Shown: one piece after another, positions 16,392-24,245 of the stretch
Layout of the letters: the number at the start of each line of letters is the position of its first letter
How positions within the stretch are numbered: the first letter of the stretch is position 1
Assembly: GCA_963743275.1 (NCBI GenBank)
Contig: CAVUPB010000004.1
Coordinates: 1-64,000, forward strand
Direction: 5' to 3'
Source: JALYLC01 sp963743275
GTDB taxonomy: Bacteria; Actinomycetota; Thermoleophilia; Gaiellales; JALYLC01
DNA length: 64,000 bases
Program-made: the position numbers and the translations under genes
The notes under the pieces: model-generated
The model's database searches: none
The model's input: the letters and a program-made list of their open reading frames with translations, nothing else
What the model was told of the DNA's origin: nothing

Positions 16392-17315
16392 CCCGAGCGG
16401 CCCTGGATGCTGACGATGCGCACGACGTCGCCGGTGTGCGGCGCGTTGATCATCTTGCCGTCGCCGACGTACATGCCGACGTGGCCGGGGCCGTCCGCCT
16501 TCGGCTCCCAGAAGACGAGATCGCCGGGCTGCAGCTCGTCCGGGGCGATGCGCCTGCCCTCGAGGAACTGCCAGGCGGCATAGTGGTCGAGCGTGATGCC
16601 GAGCTGCTTGTAGACGTACAGCATGAGCCCGGAGCAGTCGAAGCCGCCGGTCGGGCTGGCGCCGCCCCAGACGTACGGGATGCCGAGGTAGCGCTTGGCG
16701 ATCGCGACGGCCTGCGGGCCGAGCATGCCGCCGTGGCGCGCGTGCACGTCCGTGAACGAGTTCGTCACCGGCTGCAGCCGCAGCGCCGCGGGCCGCGCCC
16801 GCGCCGGCAGCCTGCCGAGTGAGATGAGCGTGCTCCGCGTCATCCACATGCGCGTGGCCTGCACCTCGAGCGAGCGGCCCTTGGCCGAGAACACGAGCAG
16901 CGGCGCGCCCAGATGCGGCGTGTGCAGGAGGAGCGTGAGCGCACCCGGCGCAACCTCGTGCGCGCGCACCGCGCGGCGGGCGGCCGGCGAGAGCGCCAGA
17001 TGCGAGCTGTGGAGGACGCGGCGCTCGAGCGCGCGCCGCGAGACCGCGCGCTGCGCGCGGGCGCGCAGGATCAGCCGCGGCGGCAGCGAGTAGGGCGCGA
17101 GCTTGGGCAGGTGGTCGGCCTCGAGCTCCGGCACGGATGGCGCCGGCGCGCGGCGGCGGCACGTGCAACTGGCGGGTCGGCACGTCCTGGATGCCCGTGG
17201 GCAGGCCGGGGCTCGCCACGTGGACAGGCTGGGCCGCGACGAGATGCGGCAGCGCCACGAGCGCCGCACCCACGCCGACGACCGCGAGCACGCCGAGACG
17301 AGCGTTCGTCACCAT
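16364..17315 (-). pseudogene. Secreted NlpC/P60 (C40) peptidase, frameshifted near the 5' end
   Basis: One frame encodes a clean signal peptide (MVTNARLGVLAVVGVGAALV, cleavage near residue 25) and about 30 following residues. A second frame encodes the rest: a linker domain with PELEADHLPKLAPYSLPPRL, then a C40 domain with catalytic Cys in GGFDCSGLMLYVY, His in GHVGMYVGDG and a third polar residue in INAPHTGDVV. The frames join if one base is skipped around 17139-17160, giving about 317 residues. The enzyme would cleave peptidoglycan stem peptides outside the membrane. The neighbouring L,D-transpeptidase gene on the same strand supports a wall-remodelling role. The break is probably an assembly indel. 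Confidence 0.83.
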
Positions 17316-17359
17316 TCCGCTATGCATCGGCGCCGCGGCGCCCCGCGCGCGTCACCCGT

Positions 17360-18079
17360 TTACGTGATCTGCACCGGCGTGCCGAGCGGGATGACGCGCG
17401 CCATCCAGATGATGTTCGCGTCGTCGACGCGAATGCAGCCGTGCGAGCGCGACGATCCGAGCGGGTCGGCCAGGCTCGTGCCGTCGCGGCCGTGGATCGC
17501 GACGCGGCCGGGCCCGCCGCCGTAGTTCAGGAGCACGTCGGAGAAGGCGGTCAGGTGCAGCGCCCACGGCCCCAGGAAGCCCTTCGGATTCGGCTGCGCG
17601 AGCTTCTCGTAGATCGCGTACAGCCCGCGCGGCGTGGGCGTGGCCGGCGCGCCGATCACGGACGTGAAGCTGCGCACCTTGCGCCCGTTGTAGAAGACGC
17701 TCACGAGGTGCGCGGAGCGGTCGACGATGACCCGCCACGGCGTCGTCGAGAGGCGCACGAAGTCCTCGCGGATCCAGCCGCTCGAGCCGTTCGGGCGATC
17801 GGGGAGCGCAACGCGCAGCCACGTCTTGCCCTGGAAGGTACGACGGTCGAGCACGAGCAGCACGTTCGGCCCACCGCCCCACTGCGCATGCGTCGGCAGA
17901 CTCGTCTTGATGCTCTTGCCCGGCAGCTTGAAGACGTTCGTCGTGATCAGGATCTTCGCCGTGTAGGCGAGCTTCGCGGTCGGCGCCGACGGCGTCGCGG
18001 CCTGAGCCGGGAGCGCGCTCAGCGCGACGAGCGCGCCGGCGGCCAGAAACGCCCGTCGTGTCCTTCTCATGGGGCCCAA
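17360..18079 (-). CDS. L,D-transpeptidase (YkuD type), secreted
   Basis: 239 residues. The start MGPMRRTRRAFLAAGALVAL has a twin-arginine-like basic n-region and hydrophobic core, with signal cleavage near AQA (about residue 27). An SH3-like segment (about 40-110) precedes the YkuD catalytic domain (about 115-235): IVDRSAHLVSVFYNGRKVRSF, HGRDG and the catalytic box SRSHGCIRVDDANI with the nucleophilic Cys. It makes 3-3 cross-links in peptidoglycan or anchors proteins to it. It is 44 bp upstream of the NlpC/P60 gene and probably cotranscribed with it. Confidence 0.93.
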   Translation of the reverse strand: MGPMRRTRRAFLAAGALVALSALPAQAATPSAPTAKLAYTAKILITTNVFKLPGKSIKTSLPTHAQWGGGPNVLLVLDRRTFQGKTWLRVALPDRPNGSSGWIREDFVRLSTTPWRVIVDRSAHLVSVFYNGRKVRSFTSVIGAPATPTPRGLYAIYEKLAQPNPKGFLGPWALHLTAFSDVLLNYGGGPGRVAIHGRDGTSLADPLGSSRSHGCIRVDDANIIWMARVIPLGTPVQIT

Positions 18080-18118
18080 CGTAGCATCCGTCCCCCGGAT
18101 GGGGGAAGCCCCGCGGAA

Positions 18119-19243
18119 CTACGCCTCGACGAGATCGCGCTCGGCATCGATGCCGAAGCGCCGTCCGATCGCGCGCAGCTCGTCGTCGAGCGGCCACGCG
18201 TCGGGGCGCTCCTCGCCCTCGTGGACGGGCGAGCCGCCCTTCAGCTTCATGCAGCCGGTGTTGTCGCCGACGGCCGCGATCGCCTCCACCTCGGCGGCGT
18301 CGAGCACGGGCTCGCGCGAGACCGCGGCGAGCTCGGCGCGCTTGGCCTCGACCGGCTTCGCGCCCGGCCCGGCCTCCTGGATCAGCGTCGGCGCGACGCA
18401 CGCCACGGCCGGCTGGGCGAGCGTCCAGGCGCACGCGAGCTGCAGCAGCGTGAGGCCGTGGCGCTCGGCGATCGGCCGCACCTGCGCGAGCCGCGCGCGC
18501 CCCGCCTCGACCCAGCCCGCGGGCCGGTAGCGGCGGTGGTCGGTCTCGCCGAGCGACCCCTCGTCGGGCACGTCGTCGTGGAAGAGCCCGCCGTAGTCGA
18601 CCACCCGCGCGAGCACGCGCACCCCGTGACGCTCGCAGGCCGGCAGCGCGAGCCGGCCCGGCCAGGGCTCGAAGGGGTTGAGGATCAGCATCGCCCAGTC
18701 GATCATGTCGCCGTAGCGCTCGAGGCACGCGATGACGTCGAGCGTGAAGCCGTTCGCCGGCCCCGGGGCGACGCCGAGCTGGTTGCAGAGGCCCGCCTCG
18801 CGCAGGCCGGACATCGCCTCCCAGACGACCGGCGAGGTGTAGCCGATGCGGTCGGGGTTGTGCAGGAGGAGCACGTCGAAGTGCTCGACCCCGCAGCGCT
18901 CGAGGCTGCGCTCGGTTGCGTCGCGCAGGTACGCGGCGTACTCGGCGGGGCCGCGTAAGGCCGTGAAGCGCGGGTACCCGCGCGAGCCGTCCCGCTGCGT
19001 GCCGTAGAAGTCGTGGCCGACCGCGCCGACGAGCGAGAAGGACTCGCGCGGCAGCCCGGCGAGCGCCCGGCCCACGGCCAGGTCGGCCTCGCCGGCGCCG
19101 TAGACGTCGGCCGTGACGACCGTGTGAATGGCCGCGTCGGGACGCAGGAGGCGGACGAAGCGGTCGTCGTCGAGCGGCTCGCCGAAGTGCATGTAGCGCC
19201 CGCCGCTCCAGGCGCCGAGTGCGGTGTGGCCGGGAGCGCTCAT
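18119..19243 (-). CDS. Aldo/keto reductase-family protein with atypical catalytic tetrad
   Basis: 374 residues with the AKR TIM-barrel pattern: TADVYGAGEADLAVGRAL (Asp46, Tyr48), RSLERCGVEHFDVLLLHNPDR (His128), GLREAGLCNQLGVAPG, and the C-terminal LLQLACAWTLAQPAVACVAPTL and DNTGCMKLKGGSP. The catalytic Lys normally found at the end of strand 3 is not present: the stretch there reads FSLVGAVGHD. Either the enzyme uses another residue or it is not a classical reductase. It lies on the minus strand directly downstream of the flavin amine oxidase (13 bp gap), so the two are probably one operon. Substrate unknown. Confidence 0.85.
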   Translation of the reverse strand: MSAPGHTALGAWSGGRYMHFGEPLDDDRFVRLLRPDAAIHTVVTADVYGAGEADLAVGRALAGLPRESFSLVGAVGHDFYGTQRDGSRGYPRFTALRGPAEYAAYLRDATERSLERCGVEHFDVLLLHNPDRIGYTSPVVWEAMSGLREAGLCNQLGVAPGPANGFTLDVIACLERYGDMIDWAMLILNPFEPWPGRLALPACERHGVRVLARVVDYGGLFHDDVPDEGSLGETDHRRYRPAGWVEAGRARLAQVRPIAERHGLTLLQLACAWTLAQPAVACVAPTLIQEAGPGAKPVEAKRAELAAVSREPVLDAAEVEAIAAVGDNTGCMKLKGGSPVHEGEERPDAWPLDDELRAIGRRFGIDAERDLVEA

Positions 19244-19256
19244 CGCCTGCAGTCTG

Positions 19257-20546
19257 TCAGCATCTCAGCAGCGCCTGCACCTGGAGGGCCGCGCGCAGGC
19301 CCGACTCGATCGCGCCGTCGATGAACCCGCTCCAGCCGTCGGCGAGGTCGGAGCCCGCGAACACGAGCCCGCCCTCGGGGGCGCGCATGGCGGCGTGGTG
19401 GCGCGTGTACCAGCCCGGGCGGTGGATCGCCCAGGTGCCGCGCGCGAACTCGTCGGCCAGCCAGTCGTGCGTGATCGCGTCGGCGATCTCGAGCCCGGGG
19501 ACGAGCTCGTCGAGCGCCCGCTGCAGGGCCGGGCGGTCGTCGGCGTCGACCACGGCCGCGTCGCGCCCGAACCCGACGAGCAGCTGGCCGCCGTCGGGCA
19601 GCAGGCGGTCGGTCATGAGATAGCCGAAGGGATGCGCAGGCGCGATCGCGTTGATGCCGCGCGGCGCATCCTTAACCCTCAACCAGAGCTTTATACCACG
19701 GGACGCCTGGCCCATCGCGATGGCGTCGCGCTTGGCCGGGGAGAGGGCGTCGCCGAAGTCCATGTACGGGAGCACGTTGAGCGGCACGGTCAGCACGCAG
19801 GTCCGGGCGCGCAGGATGTCGCCGGTGCGCGTGCGCACCTCGACCCCGCCGGCCACGTGCGCGACCGCGGCGACCGGCGTCGAGAGCCACTGCGCGAACG
19901 GCGCCTGCGCGGCCATCGCGTCGATCAGCCCGCGCGTGCCCGCGGCGAACGTGTACACGCCGCCCGTCTGCTGCGTCAGCTCGAGGCTCGACCCCGAGAG
20001 CGCGTGCCAGCGCAGCACGCTGACGGCGCCCGCGTCGTCGAGGTAGCCGTGCGCAAGCGCCTCGAGCTCGGCCGCCAGCACGTCCCGCTCCTCGTCGCTC
20101 AGGCCGAGCTCGCCCATCCGCTGCAGGATCGTCTGGCCGTCGAGGGGCGCCAGCGCGTCGATCGCGAAGAGCGGATCGAACGGGCGCGGCAGGGCCTCGG
20201 CGGCGGGCGCGACGAAGCGATCCCACGCGCGCAGCGTGATCGCGTGCCGTTCCGCCGGCGAACCGCTGCGCCGCTCGCCGCCGACCGTCCACGACATGAG
20301 CTCGGCGTCGTCGCTCCTGCCGATGCCCTGGCCGGCGCGCGTCAGCTCGGCCCAGGCGTGTGGCTGATGCCAGTGCACCCAGCCGCCGCCCATCTCGATG
20401 TCGTCGCCGCCCCAGTCGCGGTACCACGTGCGTCCGCCGAGCCGGTCGCGCGCCTCGATCAGCGTGCAGTCCAGGCCCGCGGCGGTCAGCTCGCGCGCCG
20501 CCGCGACACCCGCGAAGCCCCCGCCGATGACGATCGCGTCGAGCAC
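19257..20546 (-). CDS. FAD-dependent amine oxidase (monoamine oxidase family)
   Basis: 429 residues. An N-terminal dinucleotide-binding fold (AIVIGGGFAGVAAARELTAAG, then CTLIEARDRLGGRTW) is followed by MGGGWVHWHQPH and a C-terminal FAD-contacting box EGGLVFAGSDLADGWSGFIDGAIESG, the classical ends of the MAO/polyamine oxidase family. The middle domain (about 80-320) forms the substrate cavity. It oxidises an amine to an imine with release of hydrogen peroxide; the amine is not predictable. It is the first gene of a probable two-gene unit with the aldo/keto reductase, which could act on the resulting aldehyde. Confidence 0.92.
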   Translation of the reverse strand: MLDAIVIGGGFAGVAAARELTAAGLDCTLIEARDRLGGRTWYRDWGGDDIEMGGGWVHWHQPHAWAELTRAGQGIGRSDDAELMSWTVGGERRSGSPAERHAITLRAWDRFVAPAAEALPRPFDPLFAIDALAPLDGQTILQRMGELGLSDEERDVLAAELEALAHGYLDDAGAVSVLRWHALSGSSLELTQQTGGVYTFAAGTRGLIDAMAAQAPFAQWLSTPVAAVAHVAGGVEVRTRTGDILRARTCVLTVPLNVLPYMDFGDALSPAKRDAIAMGQASRGIKLWLRVKDAPRGINAIAPAHPFGYLMTDRLLPDGGQLLVGFGRDAAVVDADDRPALQRALDELVPGLEIADAITHDWLADEFARGTWAIHRPGWYTRHHAAMRAPEGGLVFAGSDLADGWSGFIDGAIESGLRAALQVQALLRC

Positions 20547-20565
20547 GCGCGGAGTCTAGCCGAAT

Positions 20566-20583
20566 CCTGACTGACGAGTCAGG
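20566..20583. promoter_or_regulatory. Perfect inverted repeat between amine oxidase and methyltransferase genes
   Basis: CCTGACT and AGTCAGG form seven-base arms around GACG in the 107-bp divergent region. The core CTGAC/GTCAG is also the arm sequence of the palindrome upstream of the toxin gene at 5384-5395. A TetR-like operator is one explanation; no regulator gene is adjacent. Confidence 0.45.
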
Positions 20584-20653
20584 CAAGGGCTGCGCGGCCC
20601 GCGCTGCCGCTCCCGCGCCGCTAGCATCCGCACGAGCAGCGAAGGAGCTGAGC

Positions 20654-21379
20654 GTGGACGGGCACGGTGCGATCAACGATACGGCGCGTGCCCTCTTCGC
20701 CCCGCTCGGCGGCGACTACGACCGCTGGGCCGCGATCCTCTCGTTCGGGCAGGATCCGCTCTGGCGCCGCTACCTGATCAAGCGCGTCGCCGTGCGCCCG
20801 GGCGCACGCGTGCTCGACGTCGCCACCGGGACGGGCGCCATCGCGCGCGGCCTCGTCAAGCGCTACGGCTGCACCGTCGTCGGCGTCGACCAGTCGCCGC
20901 AGATGCTCGCCGGCGCGCGGGCGCGGATCGCGAAGGCGGGTCTCTCGGATCGCATCGAGCTCCGGCTCGGCAGCGCCGAGGCGCTCGACTTCGACGAGGG
21001 CTCGTTCGACGCGCTCACGACGGGCTACCTGCTGCGCTACCTCGACGACCCCCTGCAGACGATGACCGCACTCCTGCGCCTGCTGCGGCCGGGCGCGCCG
21101 TTCGCGCTGCTCGACTTCGCGGTGCCGCCGAACGTCGTCGCGCGCGGGCTGTGGCACGTCTACACCGGCGTCGGCCTGCCGGTGCTCGGCCGCATGGTCT
21201 CGCCCGGCTGGGCCGAGGTGGGCCGCTACCTGCGCCCGAGCATCACCGCCTTCGGCGCGGCCTACCCGCCCGACGTCCTGCGCGCCCTGCTCGTCGAGGC
21301 CGGCGGGGCCGACGTGCAGGTGCGCCTGCTGAGCCTCGGCGGCGGTCTCGTCGCGTGGGGGGTGCGCGCTGTCCGGTGA
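20654..21379 (+). CDS. SAM-dependent methyltransferase (UbiE/COQ5-like)
   Basis: 241 residues from a GTG with GGAG 7-11 bases upstream. Class I methyltransferase motifs are motif I VLDVATGTGAIARGLVKRYG, the acidic residue in VVGVDQSPQMLAGA, the LRLGSAEALDFDEGSFDALTTGYLLRYL segment and LRLLRPGAPFALLDF. The spacing resembles UbiE/MenG-type enzymes, and the opening (LFAPLGGDYDRWAAILSFGQDPLWRRYLI) matches that group. A quinone or other lipid substrate is plausible, as the product gene downstream is a membrane protein, but this is inference. The 3' end overlaps the next gene. Confidence 0.9.
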   Translation: MDGHGAINDTARALFAPLGGDYDRWAAILSFGQDPLWRRYLIKRVAVRPGARVLDVATGTGAIARGLVKRYGCTVVGVDQSPQMLAGARARIAKAGLSDRIELRLGSAEALDFDEGSFDALTTGYLLRYLDDPLQTMTALLRLLRPGAPFALLDFAVPPNVVARGLWHVYTGVGLPVLGRMVSPGWAEVGRYLRPSITAFGAAYPPDVLRALLVEAGGADVQVRLLSLGGGLVAWGVRAVR

Positions 21380-22103
21380 CGCCGAGCGCGTCGCGTTCTA
21401 CGCCCTCCGACCCGGTGGCCTGCGCGACTGCGTCACCCTGCTGCACCTGCCGTACACGGCCTGGCACCTCTCGTACGTCGCGCTCGGCGCGGCGCTCGCC
21501 GAGCACACGCACGGTCCGCGGCTGGCCTGGACGCTGGCGGCGTTCCTGCTCGCCGTGGGCATCGCCGCGCACTGCCTCGACGAGCTGAGCGGCCGCCCGC
21601 TCGGCACGGTCCTCCCCGCTCCCCTGCTCGTCGGCGCGGCCACCGTCTCGCTCGCCGGCGCCGCCGCGATCGGGCTCTGGGGCGTGAGCGCGATCGGCGT
21701 CTCGCTGCTGCCGTTCGTGCTCGTCGGCATCGGGCTCGTGCTCGCCTACAACCTCGAGCTCTTCGGCGGCGCGCTCCACACCGACCACGTGTTCGCGCTC
21801 GGCTGGGGCGCGTTCCCCGTGCTCGTCGGCGGCTTCGCGCAGACCGGGGCGATCGAGCTGCCCGTGGTGCTCGGAGCCGCGTTCGCCGCCGCCACCAGCC
21901 TGGCGCAGCGCTCGCTCTCGAACTGGGCGCGGCGCCTGCGCCGCGGCGGCCTGCGCGTCGAGGGCTTCGTCGAGCACCCGGGCGAGGGGCGCGAGCTGCT
22001 CGACGTCGCCGTCCTCACCGCTCCCGCCGAGGCCGCGCTGCGCGCGCTCGCCGCAGCGCACGTGCTGCTGGCCGTGGCGCTCGTCGCGCTGCGCCTGAGC
22101 TAG
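21369..22103 (+). CDS. Integral membrane protein, start codon uncertain
   Basis: About 244 residues. Good coding sequence extends well upstream of the first GTG in frame (21555): RVAFYALRPGGLRDCVTLLH, then LPYTAWHLSYVALGAAL. No ATG or GTG is available for this part, so a CTG at 21369, inside the methyltransferase 3' end, is the best candidate and gives an 11-bp overlap. The protein has about seven hydrophobic segments, with polar motifs HCLDELSGRPLGT and YNLELFGGALHTDH between them that look like conserved acidic/histidine active-site or metal sites. The family is not recognised. Cotranscription with the methyltransferase suggests action on a membrane-associated substrate. Confidence 0.7.
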   Translation: MSGDAERVAFYALRPGGLRDCVTLLHLPYTAWHLSYVALGAALAEHTHGPRLAWTLAAFLLAVGIAAHCLDELSGRPLGTVLPAPLLVGAATVSLAGAAAIGLWGVSAIGVSLLPFVLVGIGLVLAYNLELFGGALHTDHVFALGWGAFPVLVGGFAQTGAIELPVVLGAAFAAATSLAQRSLSNWARRLRRGGLRVEGFVEHPGEGRELLDVAVLTAPAEAALRALAAAHVLLAVALVALRLS

Positions 22104-23215
22104 CCCCAGACCTCGCGCGCGGTCTCGACGACGAGGCTCAGCTTCGCGGCCTGCTGCTCGAGCGAGAGGTCGTTGCCGTCGACGGTCGACGAGAATCCGC
22201 ATTGCGGCGAGAGGCAGAGCTGGTCGATGTCGGCGAACGCCGCCGCCTCCTCGATGCGCCGCTTGAGATCGTCCTTGCGCTCGAGCTCGCCCGACTTCGT
22301 GGTCACGAGGCCGAGCACGACGCATTTGCCCGGCGGCAGGAAGCGCAGCGGCTCGAAGCCGCCCGAGCGCTCGTCGTCCCACTCCATGAAGAAGCCGTCC
22401 ACGGCGAGCTCGTTGAGCAGCACCTCGGCGACGTACTCGTAGTCGCCCGAGGCGAACCACGACGAGCGGAAGTTGCCGCGGCACATGTGCGTGGTGATGC
22501 GCATGCCCTCGGGCCGGCTCGCGATGGCCTCGTTGAGGTGGCGGATGTAGGCCTTGTGCTGGTCGGGATCCCCGCCGAGCGCGGAGATGTGCGCGCGCTG
22601 CTTGGGATCGTTGAGGTACGCGAGGCTCGTGTCGTCGAGCTGCAGGTACGTGCAGCCGAGCTCGCCCAGCCGGCTGACCTCCTCGCGATAGGCGCCCGTG
22701 AGATCGGCCCAGAAGTCCTCGAGGTCGGGGTAGATCGTCTCGTCGATCGCGGAGCGCCCGCCGCGCCAGTGCACCATGCTCGGCGAGGGGATCGTGAGCT
22801 TCGGCACGGCCGTCGTCACGTGCTCGCGCAGGAACGCGAAGTCGCTGCCGAAGATCGTGTGGTCGAGCCGCAGCGGCTCGTCGACGCGCATCGAGGGCGG
22901 CGTGAAGACGATGCTCCCGCCGCTGTTGTGGAACTCGACCTCGACGTCGGACGCGAGCTTCCTGACGCCCCCGAGCTGGTAGATGAAGTCCATGTGCCAG
23001 GACCCCCGCCGGAGCTCGCCGTCGGTCGCCACCTGCAGGCCGATCGCCTCCTGCATGCGCACGGCCTCGACGATCGCGGCGTCCTCGCGCCCGCGCAGCT
23101 CGTCCGCGTCGATGCGCCCGGCGGCGTGCTCGGCGCGCGCCTCCAGCAGCGCGGGCGGGCGCAGCAGGCTGCCGACGTGATCGGCGCGGAACGGTGGCTC
23201 GAGGCGCCAGGACAT
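22100..23215 (-). CDS. MetE-like cobalamin-independent methionine synthase family protein
   Basis: 371 residues, about half the length of full MetE and corresponding to its catalytic C-terminal barrel (YxjG/YxjH-like group). It shows FRADHVGSLLRPPAL, ATDGELRRGSWHMDF, LQLDDTSLAYLNDP, the zinc-ligand stretch ITTHMCRGNF with His and Cys, FFMEWDDERSGGFEPL (Glu) and LSPQCGFSST (second Cys). This group transfers methyl from an unknown donor, not necessarily methyltetrahydropteroyl-triglutamate, to a thiol such as homocysteine. It stands alone on the minus strand between plus-strand genes and its last 4 bp overlap the convergent membrane protein gene. Confidence 0.9.
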   Translation of the reverse strand: MSWRLEPPFRADHVGSLLRPPALLEARAEHAAGRIDADELRGREDAAIVEAVRMQEAIGLQVATDGELRRGSWHMDFIYQLGGVRKLASDVEVEFHNSGGSIVFTPPSMRVDEPLRLDHTIFGSDFAFLREHVTTAVPKLTIPSPSMVHWRGGRSAIDETIYPDLEDFWADLTGAYREEVSRLGELGCTYLQLDDTSLAYLNDPKQRAHISALGGDPDQHKAYIRHLNEAIASRPEGMRITTHMCRGNFRSSWFASGDYEYVAEVLLNELAVDGFFMEWDDERSGGFEPLRFLPPGKCVVLGLVTTKSGELERKDDLKRRIEEAAAFADIDQLCLSPQCGFSSTVDGNDLSLEQQAAKLSLVVETAREVWG

Positions 23216-23266
23216 CGGCCAAGGCTAGCGCCGCGGCGTTTGTCCGGTGGGCCACGGGGTATCCAC

Positions 23267-23767
23267 GTGACATGTCGGACGGCAGGCCCCTCGTCGATCT
23301 ATCTTCAAGACCACCTCGCGGGCGCGACTGCGGGCGTGAATCTCGCCCGGCGGATCGCGGCTCGCGACGGCGCTCTGGCGGCGATCGCTCTGAGATCGCA
23401 CGCCGACCGCGAGACCCTGCTGCGCCTGATGTCCCACCTGGGCGTGCGCCCGTCGCGCCTCAAGAACAGCGCGGGCTGGATCGCGGAACGCCTCGACCGC
23501 GTCAAGCCGAATGGCGGTGACGCGCAGATGAACCGCCTGCACGAGCTCGAGACCCTCTCGCTCGGCATCGCCGGCAAGATCGCCCTGTGGGAGGCGCTGC
23601 GCATCGTGCCCGAGATGGCCGAGCACCCCGACATCGACCTCGCGGCCCTCGCCGAGCGCGCCCACGATCAGCGTGCGCGCGTCGAGGCCGAGCGCATGGC
23701 GTGCGCGCGCGCCGCACTCGCACCCGGGGCGACGGTTCACCCGCTGCGCGCAGAACGGCCCGCCTGA
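23267..23767 (+). CDS. Uncharacterised small helical protein
   Basis: 166 residues from the GTG at 23267. The opening SSIYLQDHLAGATAGVNLARRIAARDG and the later ETLLRLMSHLGVRPSRLKNSAGWIAERLDRVKPNGG, LHELETLSLGIAGKIALWEALR form an all-helical protein of a kind I have seen as conserved hypothetical proteins of actinobacteria. There is no signal peptide or transmembrane segment. Conserved His, Asp and Glu residues in the first and third helices suggest a ferritin-like or four-helix bundle, but this is only inference. The gene diverges from the MetE-like gene with about 50 bp between starts. Confidence 0.75.
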   Translation: MTCRTAGPSSIYLQDHLAGATAGVNLARRIAARDGALAAIALRSHADRETLLRLMSHLGVRPSRLKNSAGWIAERLDRVKPNGGDAQMNRLHELETLSLGIAGKIALWEALRIVPEMAEHPDIDLAALAERAHDQRARVEAERMACARAALAPGATVHPLRAERPA

Positions 23768-23799
23768 GCGGACCGTCCTGCGCGCGGCCGGTGAGGCCT

Positions 23800-24243
23800 T
23801 CAGGCCGCGAGCGGCTCCCACGCCAGCTCGGCGATGTCGAGCACCACGTCGAATCCCGGGCCGTCGGCGCGCGGCTGCACCGCGCCCGCGACCGCGCACA
23901 CGCGGTCGTTCAGCCACGCGTAGCGCTCGTCCGCGCTCGTGTGGGTCATGCTGCCGACGAGCTCCAGCCCGCTCCCCGTGCCGCGCCGCCCGAGGCCGCT
24001 CCATGCGAACAGGATCGTGGCGCCGTCGTCGCTCTCGAGCACGCCGCGGAAGTCCGGCGTCGTCGCCCCGTCGGTGCGGTGGCGAGGGTAGTTGGCGCCG
24101 CGGTAGCGACCGCTGATGACCCCCTCGCAGCGCCCCTCGGCGATCAGGAAGCTGCGCGACTCGGTGCCGCGCTCGCCGGTGAGCTCCGCGCTCCACGCCT
24201 CGGGCGTCGTGAAGCGGATGCGGTAGAGCGGTTCGATGCGCAC
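23800..24243 (-). CDS. DUF3237-like beta-barrel protein
   Basis: 147 residues with the features of DUF3237 proteins: the opening IEPLYRIRFTTPEAWSAEL, GRCEGVISGRYRGANYPRHRTDG, DFRGVLESDDGATILFAWSGLG and a closing strand FDVVLDIAELAWEPL. The family is a small beta-barrel of unknown biochemical function, sometimes linked to secondary metabolism. The gene sits 2 bp downstream of the lactonase-like gene on the same strand, so they are cotranscribed and may act on a related metabolite. Confidence 0.78.
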   Translation of the reverse strand: MRIEPLYRIRFTTPEAWSAELTGERGTESRSFLIAEGRCEGVISGRYRGANYPRHRTDGATTPDFRGVLESDDGATILFAWSGLGRRGTGSGLELVGSMTHTSADERYAWLNDRVCAVAGAVQPRADGPGFDVVLDIAELAWEPLAA

Positions 24244-24245
24244 GG

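Noticed and set aside
22202..23266. Plus-strand extension of the small helical protein over the MetE-like gene
   Set aside because: Arg/Val-rich shadow antisense to a well-conserved gene; the GTG at 23267 gives a natural start.
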